DNA of 64,000 bases from Bos javanicus (taxonomy: Eukaryota > Chordata > Mammalia > Artiodactyla > Bovidae), in assembly GCF_032452875.1 (NCBI RefSeq), contig NC_083869.1:126114001-126178000 (forward strand), given 5' to 3'. Both the position numbers and the translations under genes were made by a program. The notes under the pieces are model-generated. The model did not search any database, was not told where the DNA came from, and was given only the letters and a program-made list of their open reading frames with translations. Positions within the stretch are counted from its first letter, which is position 1, and every line of letters starts with the position of its first letter. Positions 44,310 to 55,822 of this stretch are shown piece after piece.

Positions 44310-45008
44310 TCAGCGCTGGGGTGAGGCGGGGCCGCGGGGCGGGCTCCGGCGGAAGGGCGATTCCGGCTCGGGGCCGTGGCCCCGCCGCAGGCGCCCGGCG
44401 CCCCAGGGCACGCAGCCGCCCAGACCCAGCGCCGAGGCGAGCAGCGCGGGCGGGCGGGCGCGGCGGCCGCGGCGCGAGCCCTTCTTGAGGCGCGGCCCGT
44501 GCGCCGCCAAGTAGAGCTCGGCCTGCGCCACGCCGCCGCCCAGGCGGCCCAGGCTCTCGGCGCGGTGCGCCAGGCGCAGCTCGGCCGCCAGGAAGACGCG
44601 ATGCAGCTGCAGCACGCGGCTCTCCAGCTCTGACACCAGGCGCCGGCGGCCCTCCACCTCCAGCAGTCGCCGCCGCGCTTCGGCCAGCTCCAGCGCGCGG
44701 ACGCCCGCAGCCGCCGCCGCCGCACCCGAGCCGCCGCCCGCGCCCCCTGCCGGCCCGGGGCCCCCCGCGCCCCCGCTAGCGCCCTGGCGCCAGCGCTGCA
44801 GCTCTAGCCCCTCAGCGGAGCCCGCCGACTCCTGGGCCGCTTCGGGCTGCGATGAGGCTTGAGCCCGGGTCGGGGTCAAGGTCGGACTTGGGGATGGGGG
44901 CTGAGGGCACGACAGGGGCTCCCGGGGCGGCGGCGGCGGCGGGGATCCCGGTTCCGCCGACCCTTCCTGGGCCCCCGGGCCGCAGGCGCTGATGCGGCAG
45001 CCGGGCAT
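44310..45008 (-). CDS. TRNP1: TRNP1, TMF1-regulated nuclear protein 1
   Basis: Complete single-exon CDS of 232 codons. The ATG at 45,008 begins MPGCRISACGPGAQEG, the conserved N-terminus; the longer upstream open frame runs through the TATA box and is not used. TRNP1 is a nuclear, insoluble-fraction protein that affects cell-cycle progression and, in mouse, neural progenitor expansion and cortical folding. Residues 17-60 are Pro/Ser/Thr-rich and disordered, and 77-102 are Gly/Ala-rich. Residues 105-165 form a long amphipathic coiled coil (ALELAEARRRLLEVEGRRRL onward). A basic cluster KKGSRRGRRARP at 175-186 is a likely nuclear signal, and the tail 187-232 (SPFRRSPPRGPASPQR at the end) is again disordered. 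The protein is a few residues longer than the human one (about 227), with the differences expected in the low-complexity parts. Converges on TENT5B. Confidence 0.97.
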   Translation of the reverse strand: MPGCRISACGPGAQEGSAEPGSPPPPPPREPLSCPQPPSPSPTLTPTRAQASSQPEAAQESAGSAEGLELQRWRQGASGGAGGPGPAGGAGGGSGAAAAAAGVRALELAEARRRLLEVEGRRRLVSELESRVLQLHRVFLAAELRLAHRAESLGRLGGGVAQAELYLAAHGPRLKKGSRRGRRARPPALLASALGLGGCVPWGAGRLRRGHGPEPESPFRRSPPRGPASPQR

Positions 45009-45119
45009 CCCCCGCCCCCAACCCCCGGCGGCCCTCAGCTGTAGGTCCGTGGGTCTGGCCGGCTGTTCCCCCCACGCGGGGGAGGATGGACGCAGCAAAT
45101 CAAGGTGAGATGCAGCCGC

Positions 45120-45245
45120 AGCCCCCACACTGGCGCTGGGAGAGCCACGCGCGCGTCTTATAGAGCAGGGGGCGGAGCGAAGGGCAGCACAGCCAATCAG
45201 AGACGTGCATGCCCTGAACCCGCTTCCCATGCCCCGCCCCGTCAG
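45120..45245 (-). promoter_or_regulatory. TRNP1: TRNP1 promoter
   Basis: On the minus strand: CTCTATAAG (TATA box, 45,165-45,157), a GC box just upstream (45,168-45,176), an inverted CCAAT box (CCAAT on + at 45,193-45,197) and a second GC box (ccccgcccc, 45,233-45,241). Transcription should start near 45,130, giving a 5'UTR of about 120 nt. The whole stretch from 44,080 to 45,250 is a CpG island. Confidence 0.8.
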
Positions 45246-45299
45246 GACACTGCCCGAACCCTTCTGGTCCCCTGGTCCTTCGACCCACCGGCATCCAGT

Positions 45300-47324
45300 G
45301 CCCATCCACCTCCTCCACATTTGGGGTGAAAAAGGGGCCGCATCGTTTCCGGTCTGACCCCTGAGTCATAAGCTTTGGTAGCTGGGGCTTAGAAATCACG
45401 GACCCCGGGCCACACCTGCGGAAGGGTTTTGCCTGAAGCCACACTATGTGACAGTTGAAAGCTTCAAATAGAACTCAGGAGGCTTGTTTCCTGGCACAGT
45501 ACCGAACGCTGCCGCGCCGCTGAATCGGCTCTACCTGGCCTCCCGGGCCGGAAACTTCACCAGGACACCCTTCTCCAATCTCCCGGCGGCCATGGAGAAA
45601 TTAAGGCAGAGGGGCAACTGGCCCCTCCTGGTGGGGATCTGGCAGGACTGACTACTCACCAGGCAGGCCCTGCACTTGCAGAGCAAACCTCAGCACTTGC
45701 TGCTGCGCTTGGAGCAGCTTTCGCAAACCTTAGTGCCCGCCCGCCCCCTTCCCCCCAGAGGAGCCCACCTTTAGTGGGCAAAATTCTTTTCAAGCCCGTC
45801 TGTTCCTGTCTGCTCCTCCCGGTAGGTGTCCCCACACTTTTCACAGAGAGGAGGAAACAGGCCCAGAAGGTGTAGTGGAGCCTTGCCCGTGGTCCATGGT
45901 TCATTCTGGACCAGTGAATGGGACCAGCTCATGCCCTTGGGAAGCTCAGATAACCTGGGCTCACTGTCACTGAGGGGACTTTGCTTAACTGGGACTTTAG
46001 TCATACTGGCAAAATGATAGAACTGAGCTCTAGTTATTTTTTCCACAGCCGCAGTGGATCCTGCCATACCCCCTCCAAGCATTGACCAGACACCATGGCA
46101 CTGCCATCCACTGGAAAGTGCCGTCAGAAATGAAAAGGCTCTGTGTTAAGTGGTGGCAGGGGCTGGAGGGCTGGAAACCAGCTGAGACCGATTGGGAAGA
46201 ACTGCAGCAGACACTGGGCTCACAGGACCGGTTGGGCAGGGGCTGGGGGGTGGATGGGGGGAACTTGTCGAAAGGGTGGTCAGTGTGACTACCGCCTCAG
46301 CCTGAAGAGGAGGCTGAAGGGGACGCTGCGCTGGCTTGATATGGAGAAGGAGGAGGGGGTTGGGGCGCACCCCCTCCACACACAGCACCCCGCCCCACCC
46401 CCGCACCGTCGTGTTCTCTAAGTGCTTTTAAGTGCCTTTGACTGAGTGACGGGAACTCGTGGGCGTGGGCGAGACAGCTTGGCTCCCAAGAAGCAGCTCC
46501 GCAGGGGCTGGGAGAGGAAGGAGAGGTCCATGAGGGGGCTGCCAAGCTCAGTGAACGGGAAGGGAGGAAGACTCAGAAGGGCATGAGAGGAAGAGTGTTC
46601 AGTGACCAGGAGTGGTGGAGGCTCGGAGGAGGGCGATGGGAGGGACTCACTGAATGTGATGGACTCTGTGAGGGGAGAGGGGTTTAGGGGCCGCACTGGT
46701 GCTAGAGGCTCACAGAGGAAGAAGGAGAAGGGAAGTTCAGTGGGGAGGATGGGGCTTGGGAAGTCAGAGGAGCTCAGTGGGATGACGGAATGCCCTGCTG
46801 CTTGGTGTCATCCCTTTGAATGGTCTCCTTTGTGTCATCAAACCTGTGCCCTTCTCTGTGCAGAAGACCCCTCCCCCATCACTGTGGGGAGATCTACAGG
46901 TGATCATCAAGCAGATCACTGCTCCCCACTTCTGGGGGATGAATCAAGGGGGGAAAGATTAGGACTTCCACCTTCCACCATCAGCTAGATCCAGAGAACC
47001 AGTCAGATCTGAGTTCGAATTCCACACACACTGCCCATCTGGGTGACTCTGGGCAAGTTGTTTCTCTGAATTCAGCCTACATTTATCGAATAGATGAACA
47101 TTCTCATCTTTCCACAGCATCCCTAAGGGAGGGGCATCAGCATCCTTTGTTCTTGGGAAACCGAAGCCCAGAGAACTGAAGATAATTGCACAAGGTCACA
47201 CCACAAATCAGTGACAAGACAAAGATTCAAACACAGATCTGACCCACCCAGAAGGCATAGCTCAGCTCCCTGTTGTTCTCTGATATGTCCCCTGTTCCTA
47301 CCCTTTATGGCATTTCCCACTAGT

Positions 47325-47356
<32 letters not shown>

Positions 47357-49460
47357 CATATATTTATATATATGTATTTGTTTATTGTTTAGTTATTTAA
47401 TAATCTCTTCCCAGACTGGTTTTGCTTTTCATGAGATTCCTTAAAGTAGGGTGCCTGTCTCCATAAGGTCACTCACATAGTGTTGGTTTGAATTGAAAAA
47501 TAATACAAGGGTATTCAGAGCTAGTCAAGAACAGAGAGGTCCTCTTCTTCATTCATTTGTTCATTCACCCTTTATTTCACTCACTTGAAAAATCTGATCA
47601 TTACCTTCTCTGTTGAGCTGGCTGCTGGTGGTAAAGCAGTGATCAGATGGGGCGCTGCCCTCAGACAGCACACAGCCCAGGGGGGACACAGGTGACTGCA
47701 GTTCAGTGACTTATCTCCTGGGATAGGAGAAACAGAGTGGCAGAGGGAACACAGAGCCAACACTGAGTCCAGCTAGATGGAGAGGGAGTCAGGGAGAGTT
47801 CCCCATAGAAGATGATATTTACACAGAGATCTGAAGGATGAATCAAAGTGCAAGATGCACAGAGGGGGATGGGGGGACAAGAAGGGAGAAGGATTCAGGA
47901 TGGGGACACCACATGTACAGGACCAGAGGTGAGACACCTTTGGCATCTGCCAGCTTCCTTAACTGCCCTGAGCTCCATGCTCCCAGGAGTGGGCAAGGGC
48001 CACAGCCAACCATCTCTTAGGGCACAGCCAGCCCAGCTAACACAACATTTGGAATTAGAAAATACATTTTTAAACTATAATGATTATTCTTTTTTTCTTG
48101 ATCTTGTCAAAGTTGTACATTCTCTTTGCAGGAAATAGAGAAAATACTAAAATATATTTTTTAAAAAGGATAGAGAGGAAAGGCATCTGGAATTGGGGAG
48201 ACCTGAATTTGAATTGAAGCTTAGTTCTTTCCAAGCTGCATAACCCTGAGAGAGGTGCTTTTTCTGTGAACTTCAGGGTCTGAGGAATGGAACCATTAAT
48301 ACCTATGGCACAAAGACATACAAAGATCAAGGATTCCTCCAAGGTTTCACAGCTAGTCATGTCTGTCTGTGGTCTGAGTCAGAGACCTTGAAAGAGAAGA
48401 GGCAGCCTGGCGGCGGGGTAGGGGGGTGGAACCTGGTTTCAGAGTCTTATCCATTATATACACACCCCTTTCAGGACAGCAGCTGCAGACACAGAACCTT
48501 CCAGAGGGAATGGTGAGTGCAGATGTGGCCCAAAGCAGGATCCCCTCTGTCAGCTGAGACGGGGGTGGGGTAGGAAGTCAACGCTTGAAAAGTCGACTTC
48601 CATCCCGGCTAGAAGATTCAAGGCCTCGGCTAAGAGATCCAACACCTCCATTTCAGTCTCTTCCTGGCAACCTGGCCTGGCACCCTCTAGGATGTGATAT
48701 CAGTTTAATAATTTAGCAGATGCAGATAAAGATAGCAGCTCTGAAAATAACCCAGCTAGGCCTCAGCCTCCATCTCCTCTTTCCTCAACAGACTCCCCTG
48801 CCCTCCCCACAAGGTCTCTGGTCTCCCTGCACACCTATCAGTGCCCCTGTCTGCCAGTGGGCTCCTTGTTCAACGATCTCTTCCTTTTTCTAACTTCCTC
48901 CTCCTTCTCACCTCATAGTAAGAGCTTTTGTATTAATTAGGGCTTAAAGGAATCTTGTGCTAGAAGTCAGAAGATTTGGGTTTAATTCATTATGTGGACC
49001 TGTGTTGAGCAAGTCCCTTCTCCTCACTAAGCCTCTGTTCCCACATTTGTTAAATGAGACCCCTGGATTCCTAAAGGTGGCATGAACCACATGTTTGGGT
49101 AGAGGGAGGGCAGTGGCTTGGATGGGGACTAGATACCTTCCCGAGGAAGGCAGAGGCGCAGTGTCAACCATCTCAGTCACGCTCCATCCAGAGACCTCAT
49201 GGGTTTTCTTTTTTTTTTTTTTTCCCCTCTTGTGGTGAAAATTTTGCCCTGGATCTTATTCCTAGAATAAAAAGCTGTGACTTGTGTTCACAATGGATGT
49301 AGCAGGTTTCATGTGCTTTTAGGGCTCCAACACGTTTCTGACAAGTAGCGATTTTACTTCCCTGTGGGATGTTGGAAAGAGCAATGCCCCTTCCCCCTGG
49401 AAGCTTTGCTCAAATCACCCCACCTTTATGGGTCTCTGTTTTCACAGCTCTAAAGTGGCC
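45300..49460. other. Gene desert beyond TRNP1
   Basis: No gene seen. Readable relics: forward MIR at about 46,985-47,075, reverse MIR at about 47,085-47,255, L2-like pieces near 47,410-47,480 and 47,545-47,830, and forward MIRs near 48,180-48,330 and 48,955-49,075. A run of 15-16 T lies at about 49,209. Confidence 0.5.
47324..47384. repeat. (TA)n-rich palindromic microsatellite
   Basis: About 60 bp of tatata with interspersed tgta/taca steps, capable of cruciform formation and likely variable in length. Confidence 0.85.
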
Positions 49461-49464
49461 AGGT

Positions 49465-49658
49465 GGGACTTCCCTAGTGGTCCAGTGGTTTAGACTTTGG
49501 CTTTCAGTGCAGGGTGTGGCTTCAGTCCCTGTAGGGGAGCTAAGATTCCACATGCCTGGCAGCCAAAAACCCACAACATAAAACAGAAGCAATATTGTAG
49601 CAAATTCAGTAAAGACTTTAAAAATGGTCCACTTCAAAAAATCTTAAAAAAGAAAAAA
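49465..49658 (+). mobile_element. CHR-type SINE
   Basis: Forward CHR SINE of the same subfamily as the one at 7,343 (gaagcaatattgtagcaaat; aaagactttaaaaatggtcc), with an A-rich tail and imperfect flanks gtggccaggtg / atggccaagtg. Confidence 0.87.
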
Positions 49659-49749
49659 GATGGCCAAGTGTTGAAGGGTAAGAAGGACAAGGTTAGAGTC
49701 TATGCTTTCTAGAGTGTAAGTTCCAAAAGGGATGAGTTGGAATCTGCCT

Positions 49750-50130
49750 TCCTGCATTCATTCAGCAATGTAATTAAGCATATGCCGTGTACCAGCCACT
49801 GTGCAAACTGCTGGGAGTACAGCAGTGAATAAGAAAAACACAATTCCTGTTCCCACAAAAGCTTACATTTCAGAAACCAAAATAATTAAATCCCAAGAAA
49901 TGTACCATGAAGGAACAATAAAATACCTGTCAATATTTATTGAATGCTTACTCTGTGCTTTGCACAGAGTGCCTATCTTTTGAGGTACTACTATTAACAC
50001 ACTCCCATTTTACAGATAAGGAATCCAAAGGACAGATTGGTCAAGTAACTTGGTCAAAGTCACATGGTACAGGACTGGAAAAGCTAGGATTCAACACCCA
50101 GGCAATCTGCCTCCAGAGCCTGTTTTCAAC
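49750..50130 (-). mobile_element. L2 then MIR, both minus
   Basis: L2 3' end in reverse at about 49,757-49,885 (cattcattcagcaatg; cagtgaataagaaaaac), followed by a reverse MIR at about 49,925-50,130 (atttattgaatgcttactct; ccattttacagataaggaa). Confidence 0.7.
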
Positions 50131-50164
50131 CGTGAGGTCACAGTGCTTCCCTGGAAGTCATGAA

Positions 50165-50780
50165 CAAGGACTAATCTGGTGACATGATAGAAAGGGGAGG
50201 CAGGGATGGCTTAAGAGGTGACATTTAAGCTGAGACCTGAAAGAAGAGCAGGAGTCAGTTATGTGGAATTGGGGAGAGAGACTTCCCAGTAGAAAAAATA
50301 GTATGTGCAAAGGTCCTGAGACAGAAAGATCAGGGTATTCAGTGTGTACTAAGCCAGCAGGAAAATGGGGAGAACTAAGGTCAGAGGAGCTGGGTCTGGG
50401 GGTCAGGGTGAGGATTTGGGGTTTTACCTTAAGGGTAGGGGAAGCTTTTGAAAGGTTTAAGTGGGGATCTGATTTTGCTGTTAGCTGTGTAGGGGATAAA
50501 CTGAAAGGCAGCAAGAGGAGGATGGGGGAGACAGATTGGGTGATTACTGCAGTAATCCAGCTGAGAGAGGATGGAGGCCAGGCCCCGAGTAATGGCAAGA
50601 GGTGGGGGGAGGGACGGATTTGGATTTTATTTGGAGATGAACTGAGAGGACTTGTGGATGGATTAGTGTGGGGGTGAGGGAATGCTCTCTGGTTTTGTGG
50701 ATAGAGCTGCAGAATGAATTGTGGTGCCCTTGACTGAGATGGGAAAGACCAGGGGCGGAACAGGTTTAATAAAGAAATCA
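50165..50780 (-). mobile_element. L2 LINE 3'UTR, minus
   Basis: Long diverged L2 in reverse, with gtgcaaaggtcctgag near 50,315 and gcagtaatccagctgagaga near 50,549. A 221-codon minus frame across it is the complement of purine-rich relic DNA. Confidence 0.65.
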
Positions 50781-50906
50781 AGGTTAAGAGGTTTTTTGGT
50801 ATTTTGATTTTTTTACCCCCCACATGATAATTGCTTCACGACAAAAATAAGGATTGAAATGTCTATAGTAATGGTCCATGTAGCTTCCCATTTTTTAGTC
50901 TAACTA

Positions 50907-51106
50907 AGGTTTCCCAGCGGGGCTCAGTGGTAAAGAATCCCCCTGCCAATGCAGGAAACACAGAGACGAAGCTTCGATCCCTGGGTTGGGAAGATCTTCT
51001 AGAGAAGAAAATGGCAACCCACTCCAGTATTCTTGCCTGGAAAATTCCATGGACAGAGGAGCCCAACAGGCTAGAGTCCATAGGGTCTGACAGGACTGAG
51101 TGACCG
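50907..51106 (+). mobile_element. Bov-tA SINE
   Basis: Forward Bov-tA (aaggtttcccagcggggctc onward), 3' end at about 51,106. Confidence 0.88.
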
Positions 51107-51680
51107 GGGACCCGTGCACAAGAAACAGTATACCTCGCAAGGGGTATACATTCAGTTCAAAGGTGAAACCATTTTTTAAAATAACTGACATTAGCACAGC
51201 AGCATTCAGATGTTATGCTTTGAGTTACTGTGCGCTAGAAAATGAAAGTCTGACTTGTAAAATCACGCTCTCTGCATCCATCTAACACAGAAAGGCAAAA
51301 CTCAGTTTAAAAAAGAAGTAACACAGAATGGAAAAAGCATATTTTACTAGATAGTAAAGCTCTACACACATAAGGAATAAGTAAACCTTTGGAAACAAGC
51401 TTGCTGTGGACACCTATTTTGGAAACTGTCTTCTGTTTTTCTTCTTTCCTCTCAATACTCACAGAATACTTCTGACACTTCTGGTCACCAAATGTGTGCA
51501 TGCATTTCCCCATGCCAACCAATTCTTCTACACTAGCTGGGTGTCCTGTGATTCAGTGTAATTTGATTCTGACACTAATGCAGATCCCACAGGTAAAGGG
51601 CCTATTCCCACAAGACTGCCCTTTGCTTCAGACACCAGTCACAAGTAGCAGATCCCCAAGTTACGGCAACTTTGTCTGTC

Positions 51681-52660
51681 CAGTTCAGTTCAGTTCAGTC
51701 GCTTAGTCGTGTCTGACTCTTTGTGACCCCATGAACCACAGCACGCCAGGCCTCCCTGTCCATCACCAACTCCCGGAGTCCACCCAAACCCATGTCCATC
51801 TAGTCAGTGATGCCATCCAACCATCTCATCCTCTGTCGTCCCCTTCTCCTCCTGCCCCCAATCCCTCCCAGCATCAGGGTCTTTTCAAATGAGTCAGCTC
51901 TTCGCATCAGATGGTGAAAGTACTGGAGTTTCAGCTTCAGCCTCAGTCCTTCCAATGAATATTCAGGACTGAATTGCTTTACGATGGACTGGTTGGATCT
52001 CCTTGCAGTCCAAGGGACTCTCAAGAGTCTTCTCCAACACCACAGTTCAAAAGCATCAATTCTTCTGTGCTCAGCTTTCTTTATAGTCCAACTCTCACAT
52101 CCATACATGACCACAGGAAAAACCATAGCCTTGACTAGATAGACCTTTGTTGGCAAAGCAATGTCTCTGCTTTTGAATATGCTATCTAGGTTGGTCATAA
52201 CTTTCCTTCCAAGGAGTAAGTGTCTTTTAATTTCATGGCTGCAGTCACCATCTGCAGTGATTTTGGAGCCCAGAAAAATAAAGTCAGCCACTGTTTCCCC
52301 ATCTATTTGCCATGAAGTGATGGGACCGGATGCCATGATCTTTTCTGAATATTGAGCTTTAAGCCAACTTTTTCACTCTCCTCTTTCACTTTCATCAAGA
52401 GGCTCTTTAGTTCCTCTTCACTTTCTGCCATAAGGGTGGTGTCATCTGCATATCTGAGGTTATTGATATTTCTCCCGGCAATCTTGATTCCAGCTTGTGC
52501 TTCGTCCAGCCCAGTGTTTCTGATGATGTACTCTGCATATAAGTTAAATAAGCAAGGTGACAATATACAGGCTTGACGTACTCCTTTTCCTATTTGGAAC
52601 CAGTCTGTTGTTCCATGTCCAGTTCTAACTGTTGCTTCCTGACCTGCATACAGGTTTCTC
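51681..52660 (-). mobile_element. BovB LINE, minus, inside the LTR repeat
   Basis: Reverse BovB from its 3' tip to within the RT core. The LRYADD motif is readable on the minus strand (frame 52,662-52,303), but a small deletion near 52,340 shifts the frame. Confidence 0.9.
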
Positions 52661-52704
52661 AACTCACCTAGAAATCAGAGGTTCCCACAATCCCCCCTGA
52701 AAGA

Positions 52705-52905
52705 AAGAAAGAAAGAAAGTGAAGTTGCTCAGTCATGTCCGACTCTTTGCTACCCCATGGAGTATAGCCCACCAGGCTCCTCTGTCCATGTGATTTCTCA
52801 GGCAAGAATACTGGAGTGGGCTGCCATTTCCTTCTCCAGGGGATCTTCCCAACTCAGGGATCAAACCCAGCTCTCCCGCATTGCAGGCAAATGCTTTCAC
52901 CTCTG
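52705..52905 (-). mobile_element. Bov-tA SINE, minus, with (AAAG)n tail
   Basis: Reverse Bov-tA whose tail on the left is about five gaaa units (52,698-52,719). Inserted in the LTR-type repeat. Confidence 0.9.
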
Positions 52906-53814
52906 AGACCTAGGATTCAATAATTTGCTAGAACAGCTAGAAAATTCAGAGCAACACACTTACCAGTTTATTATATAATAAATGATACAGTTGAACAGCC
53001 ACCTGAAGAGATGCAAGGAGTGTGATCTGGGAAGGTCCTGAGCACAGGAGTTTCTGTCCCACTGAGTTGGGGTGCACCACCCGCCAGTGTTGGGTATGTT
53101 CACCAACCTAGAAGCTCTCCAAACTCTGTACTTTGGGGAATTTTTATGAAGTCTTCATCACTTGAACATGATCAACTCAATCTCCAACTCTTCTCGCCTT
53201 CCCCAAGGATGGGGTAGGGGCGGGGGCTGAAAGTTCCAAACTTCTAATCATGGCTTGGCCTTTCTGGTGTCCAGCTCTCACTCTGAAGCTATTCAGGTGC
53301 CCACCAAGAGTCACCTCGTTAGAACAAAAGATGCTCCTATGACCCAGAAATTTCCAAGGATTTTAGGAACTCTGTGTCAGGAACTGGGGGCATCTATATA
53401 ACCCATTATTTCACAACACCCATGTTGGATATCCATGATAAGTAGGCAAGTGTACAGAGGCTTCTGGAAGTCAGCACTGGAGAGTCACAGCTGGAGACTT
53501 AAATCTGGGGAGTCATCCATAGATGGTACTTAAAGCCATGGGACAGGATGAATGGCCTTGGGAGAAGGTGTTAATGGAGAAGTGGACATAAGTCAGAGAC
53601 ACCATGCTTAGAAGTGGTGATGATGGACAGGGACCAGCCAAGGAGCCTGAGCAGGGACAGCTGTCAGTAAAGGAGGGAAACAGAAAAGTGAGCTGAGCAG
53701 TAAGTTGAAATTAAGGAAGCAAGTATGGCAAACGCAGACGGTTCTTCTGTGTAAGCTTTGTTTTGAAAAGCAGAGAAATGTGGAGTGGTAGCTGGCAAGA
53801 AAGTGGGGTCGAAT

Positions 53815-53939
53815 GTGTGTAGTTGCTAAGTCACGTCTGATTCTTTGTGACCCCATGGACTGCAGCCTGGCAGGCTCCCCTGTCCTTGGGATTCTCCAGG
53901 CAAGAATACTGAAGTGGGTTGCCATTTTCTCCTCCAGGT
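53815..53939 (-). mobile_element. Bov-tA SINE, 5'-truncated, minus
   Basis: The 3' part of Bov-tA in reverse, stopping at gccattttctcctccagg. Confidence 0.82.
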
Positions 53940-54065
53940 GGGGTGGAATAGGGATTCTGTAAGATGGGAGCTGCTAGGAGCACCTTTGTATGCTGATGGG
54001 GTTGATCTAGTAGAAGGGAAAATAAGGCTGCCTGGCATTATCAACTTCATGTGGGAGATTCCTTT

Positions 54066-54184
54066 TTTTTTTTTTGGCCACCCTGTGCAGCTTGTGGAAT
54101 CTTTGTTCCCCAACCAGGATCGAACCCAAGTCCTCTGCAGTGAAAGTGTGGAGTCTTAACCACTGGACCACCAGGGAGGTTCCC
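54066..54184 (-). mobile_element. CHR-type SINE, minus, short
   Basis: Reverse CHR SINE with a T-rich tail on the left and accactggaccaccaggga on the right. Confidence 0.85.
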
Positions 54185-54261
54185 TTGTAGGAATTCTTTT
54201 TTCTTTTTGTAGGAGATTCTTGAAACAGCAAGAAAAAATGAGCTGTCCATCAAGTTCATTC

Positions 54262-54480
54262 CTACCACAAGCCTTTATTAAGTACTTACTGTGTAGCAGA
54301 CACTTCCAAGTGCTAGAAATATAGCAGTGATCAAGACAAGCAAGAACCCTGCCTTCTGAGCACTTTCAGTCCAAAGGAAAAGAGGACAGCCATAAAGAAT
54401 CAAAACAATTAAGATCATTTCAGATTGTGTTACATGTTTTGAAGAAAGAAAACAGCGTGATGTGATAGGGAGTACCTTAG
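54262..54480 (-). mobile_element. L2 LINE 3' end, minus
   Basis: Reverse L2: tttattaagtacttactgtg, atatagcagtgatcaagac, then ccctgccttctgagc. Confidence 0.7.
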
Positions 54481-55027
54481 ATAGATAACTCTAGGATGAC
54501 GGGTAGGTAGCTGTGGGTTTTGCCTTCCCACCATTCATTTCCTACTTTTAATAACAATGCCTTTATATTTCGGGGGAAACCACTGCTGCTACAAGCTCAG
54601 TGCATGTTTCTTGTGGGGCTGAGCCCAGCCCATCTCCAGGAATGGGCTTACGATCTTGGGCTGGCTAAGGAAACTCGATACTAGGAAGTTTCCCGGAACT
54701 ACGCAAAAAGAGAAACTTTCTTTGCCCAGGAATTGTTGACTAAGCAGATTATAAACCTGGAACTGAAGGCAGTCATCTTGCCACTACAAAGGAAGTGCGT
54801 GCCTACTGCCTGGCAGGAGAGCCCAGAAACAGGGACCTAGTGAGTATGGAAGTCACGTGAATCAGCTGATTCCAGTCGCATCTAAAGGTACCCTTGGACT
54901 TTTCTGTTAAGTGAGCAAACACATTCTCCTGTGTTTCTTAAGCTATTCTGGGCTATTTTGAACTTATAATTGAACAAATCCTGATTGATGAAGAAAGCAA
55001 AGGAGAAAAGGAGCCAGGCTTAGAAGT
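54481..55027. other. Unassigned intergenic DNA
   Basis: I see nothing gene-like and no clear repeat here. Confidence 0.4.
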
Positions 55028-55237
55028 GCTGTGCTGTGCTGTGCTTAGTTGCTCAGTCATGTCTGACTCTTCGAGGCACCATGGACTGTAGCCTGCCAGG
55101 TTCCTCTGTCCATGGGGATTCTTCAGGCAAGAATGATGGCGTGGGTTGCCAGTTCCTTCTCCACGGGGTCTTCCGGACCCAGGGATTGAACCCGGGTCTC
55201 CCACATTGCAGGCAGATTCTTCACCATCTGAGCCACC
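55028..55237 (-). mobile_element. Bov-tA SINE, minus, with (TGTGC)n tail
   Basis: Reverse Bov-tA whose left tail is four imperfect gtgct units. Confidence 0.9.
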
Positions 55238-55318
55238 GGAGCTAGGTATAAAACACCATTAGCCTGATAAAGTGCCCCCTCCTGGAGGAGAGAGTATCTA
55301 CATATATTTGGAATTTTG

Positions 55319-55592
55319 AATGGCACCCCACTCCAGTACTCTTACTTGGAAAATCCCCTCCTCCCATGCACAGAGGAGCCTGTTAGGCTGCAATCCATGG
55401 GGTCACTAAGAGTCGGACATGACTGAGCGACTTCACTTTGACTTTTCACTTGCATGCATTGGAGAAGGAAATGGCAACCCACTCCAGTGTTCTTGCCTGG
55501 AGAATCCCAGGGCCCGGGGAGCCTGGTGGGCTGCCCTCTATGGGGTCGCACAGAGTTGGACACGACTGAAGTGACTTAGCATAGCGTAGCAA
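55319..55592 (+). mobile_element. Bov-A2 dimeric SINE
   Basis: Forward Bov-A2, both monomers present, with a short insertion in the first (cctcctcccatgcaca). Tail gcatagcgtagc. Confidence 0.9.
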
Positions 55593-55822
55593 GGAAAATG
55601 TCTGCTCTCCCTATTTATTCAGTCATCTCTGATTTTTTTTTTTTTTTGCTTCATTGAGATATAACATACATGTGTAAATTTAAAGAGTAAAGAATAAATC
55701 AACTCTCTATATAAAATAAATTAAAACATTTTTGTGGACCCTTAAAAGTATTGAGACCCCTAGGTACTGTGCTTCTTGTGGCCAGTGGATAAATCAGCCC
55801 AAATGATTACCATTAAAGGAAT

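Larger units (their letters stand above)
51530..53430 (-). mobile_element. Old LTR-type repeat in three pieces
   Basis: Three blocks read as one diverged solitary-LTR-like repeat: 51,530-51,680 (cagatcccacaggtaaaggg), 52,661-52,704 (aaatcagaggttcccacaat) and 52,906-53,430 (ggattcaataatttgctag; ctccaaactctgtactttgg; ttttaggaactctgtgtcag). A BovB and a Bov-tA separate them. No retroviral coding sequence accompanies it. Family and strand are not settled. Confidence 0.4.

Noticed and set aside
45009..45320. 104-codon upstream extension of the TRNP1 frame
   Set aside because: It crosses the TATA box and CCAAT region; MPGCRISACG at 45,008 is the conserved start.
45621..45640. cctcctggtggggatc as a third CTCF site
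   Set aside because: The core differs at invariant positions (CCACCAGGAGGGG), so it was not counted.
50158..50823. 221-codon minus frame
   Set aside because: It is the complement of a purine-rich L2 relic; the Pro/Ser/Leu content follows from that.
14313..53939. Repeated similar blocks as a possible CRISPR array or tandem gene family
   Set aside because: The recurring blocks are Bov-tA, Bov-A2, CHR and BovB retroelements with target-site duplications and tails; spacing is irregular and the genome is mammalian.
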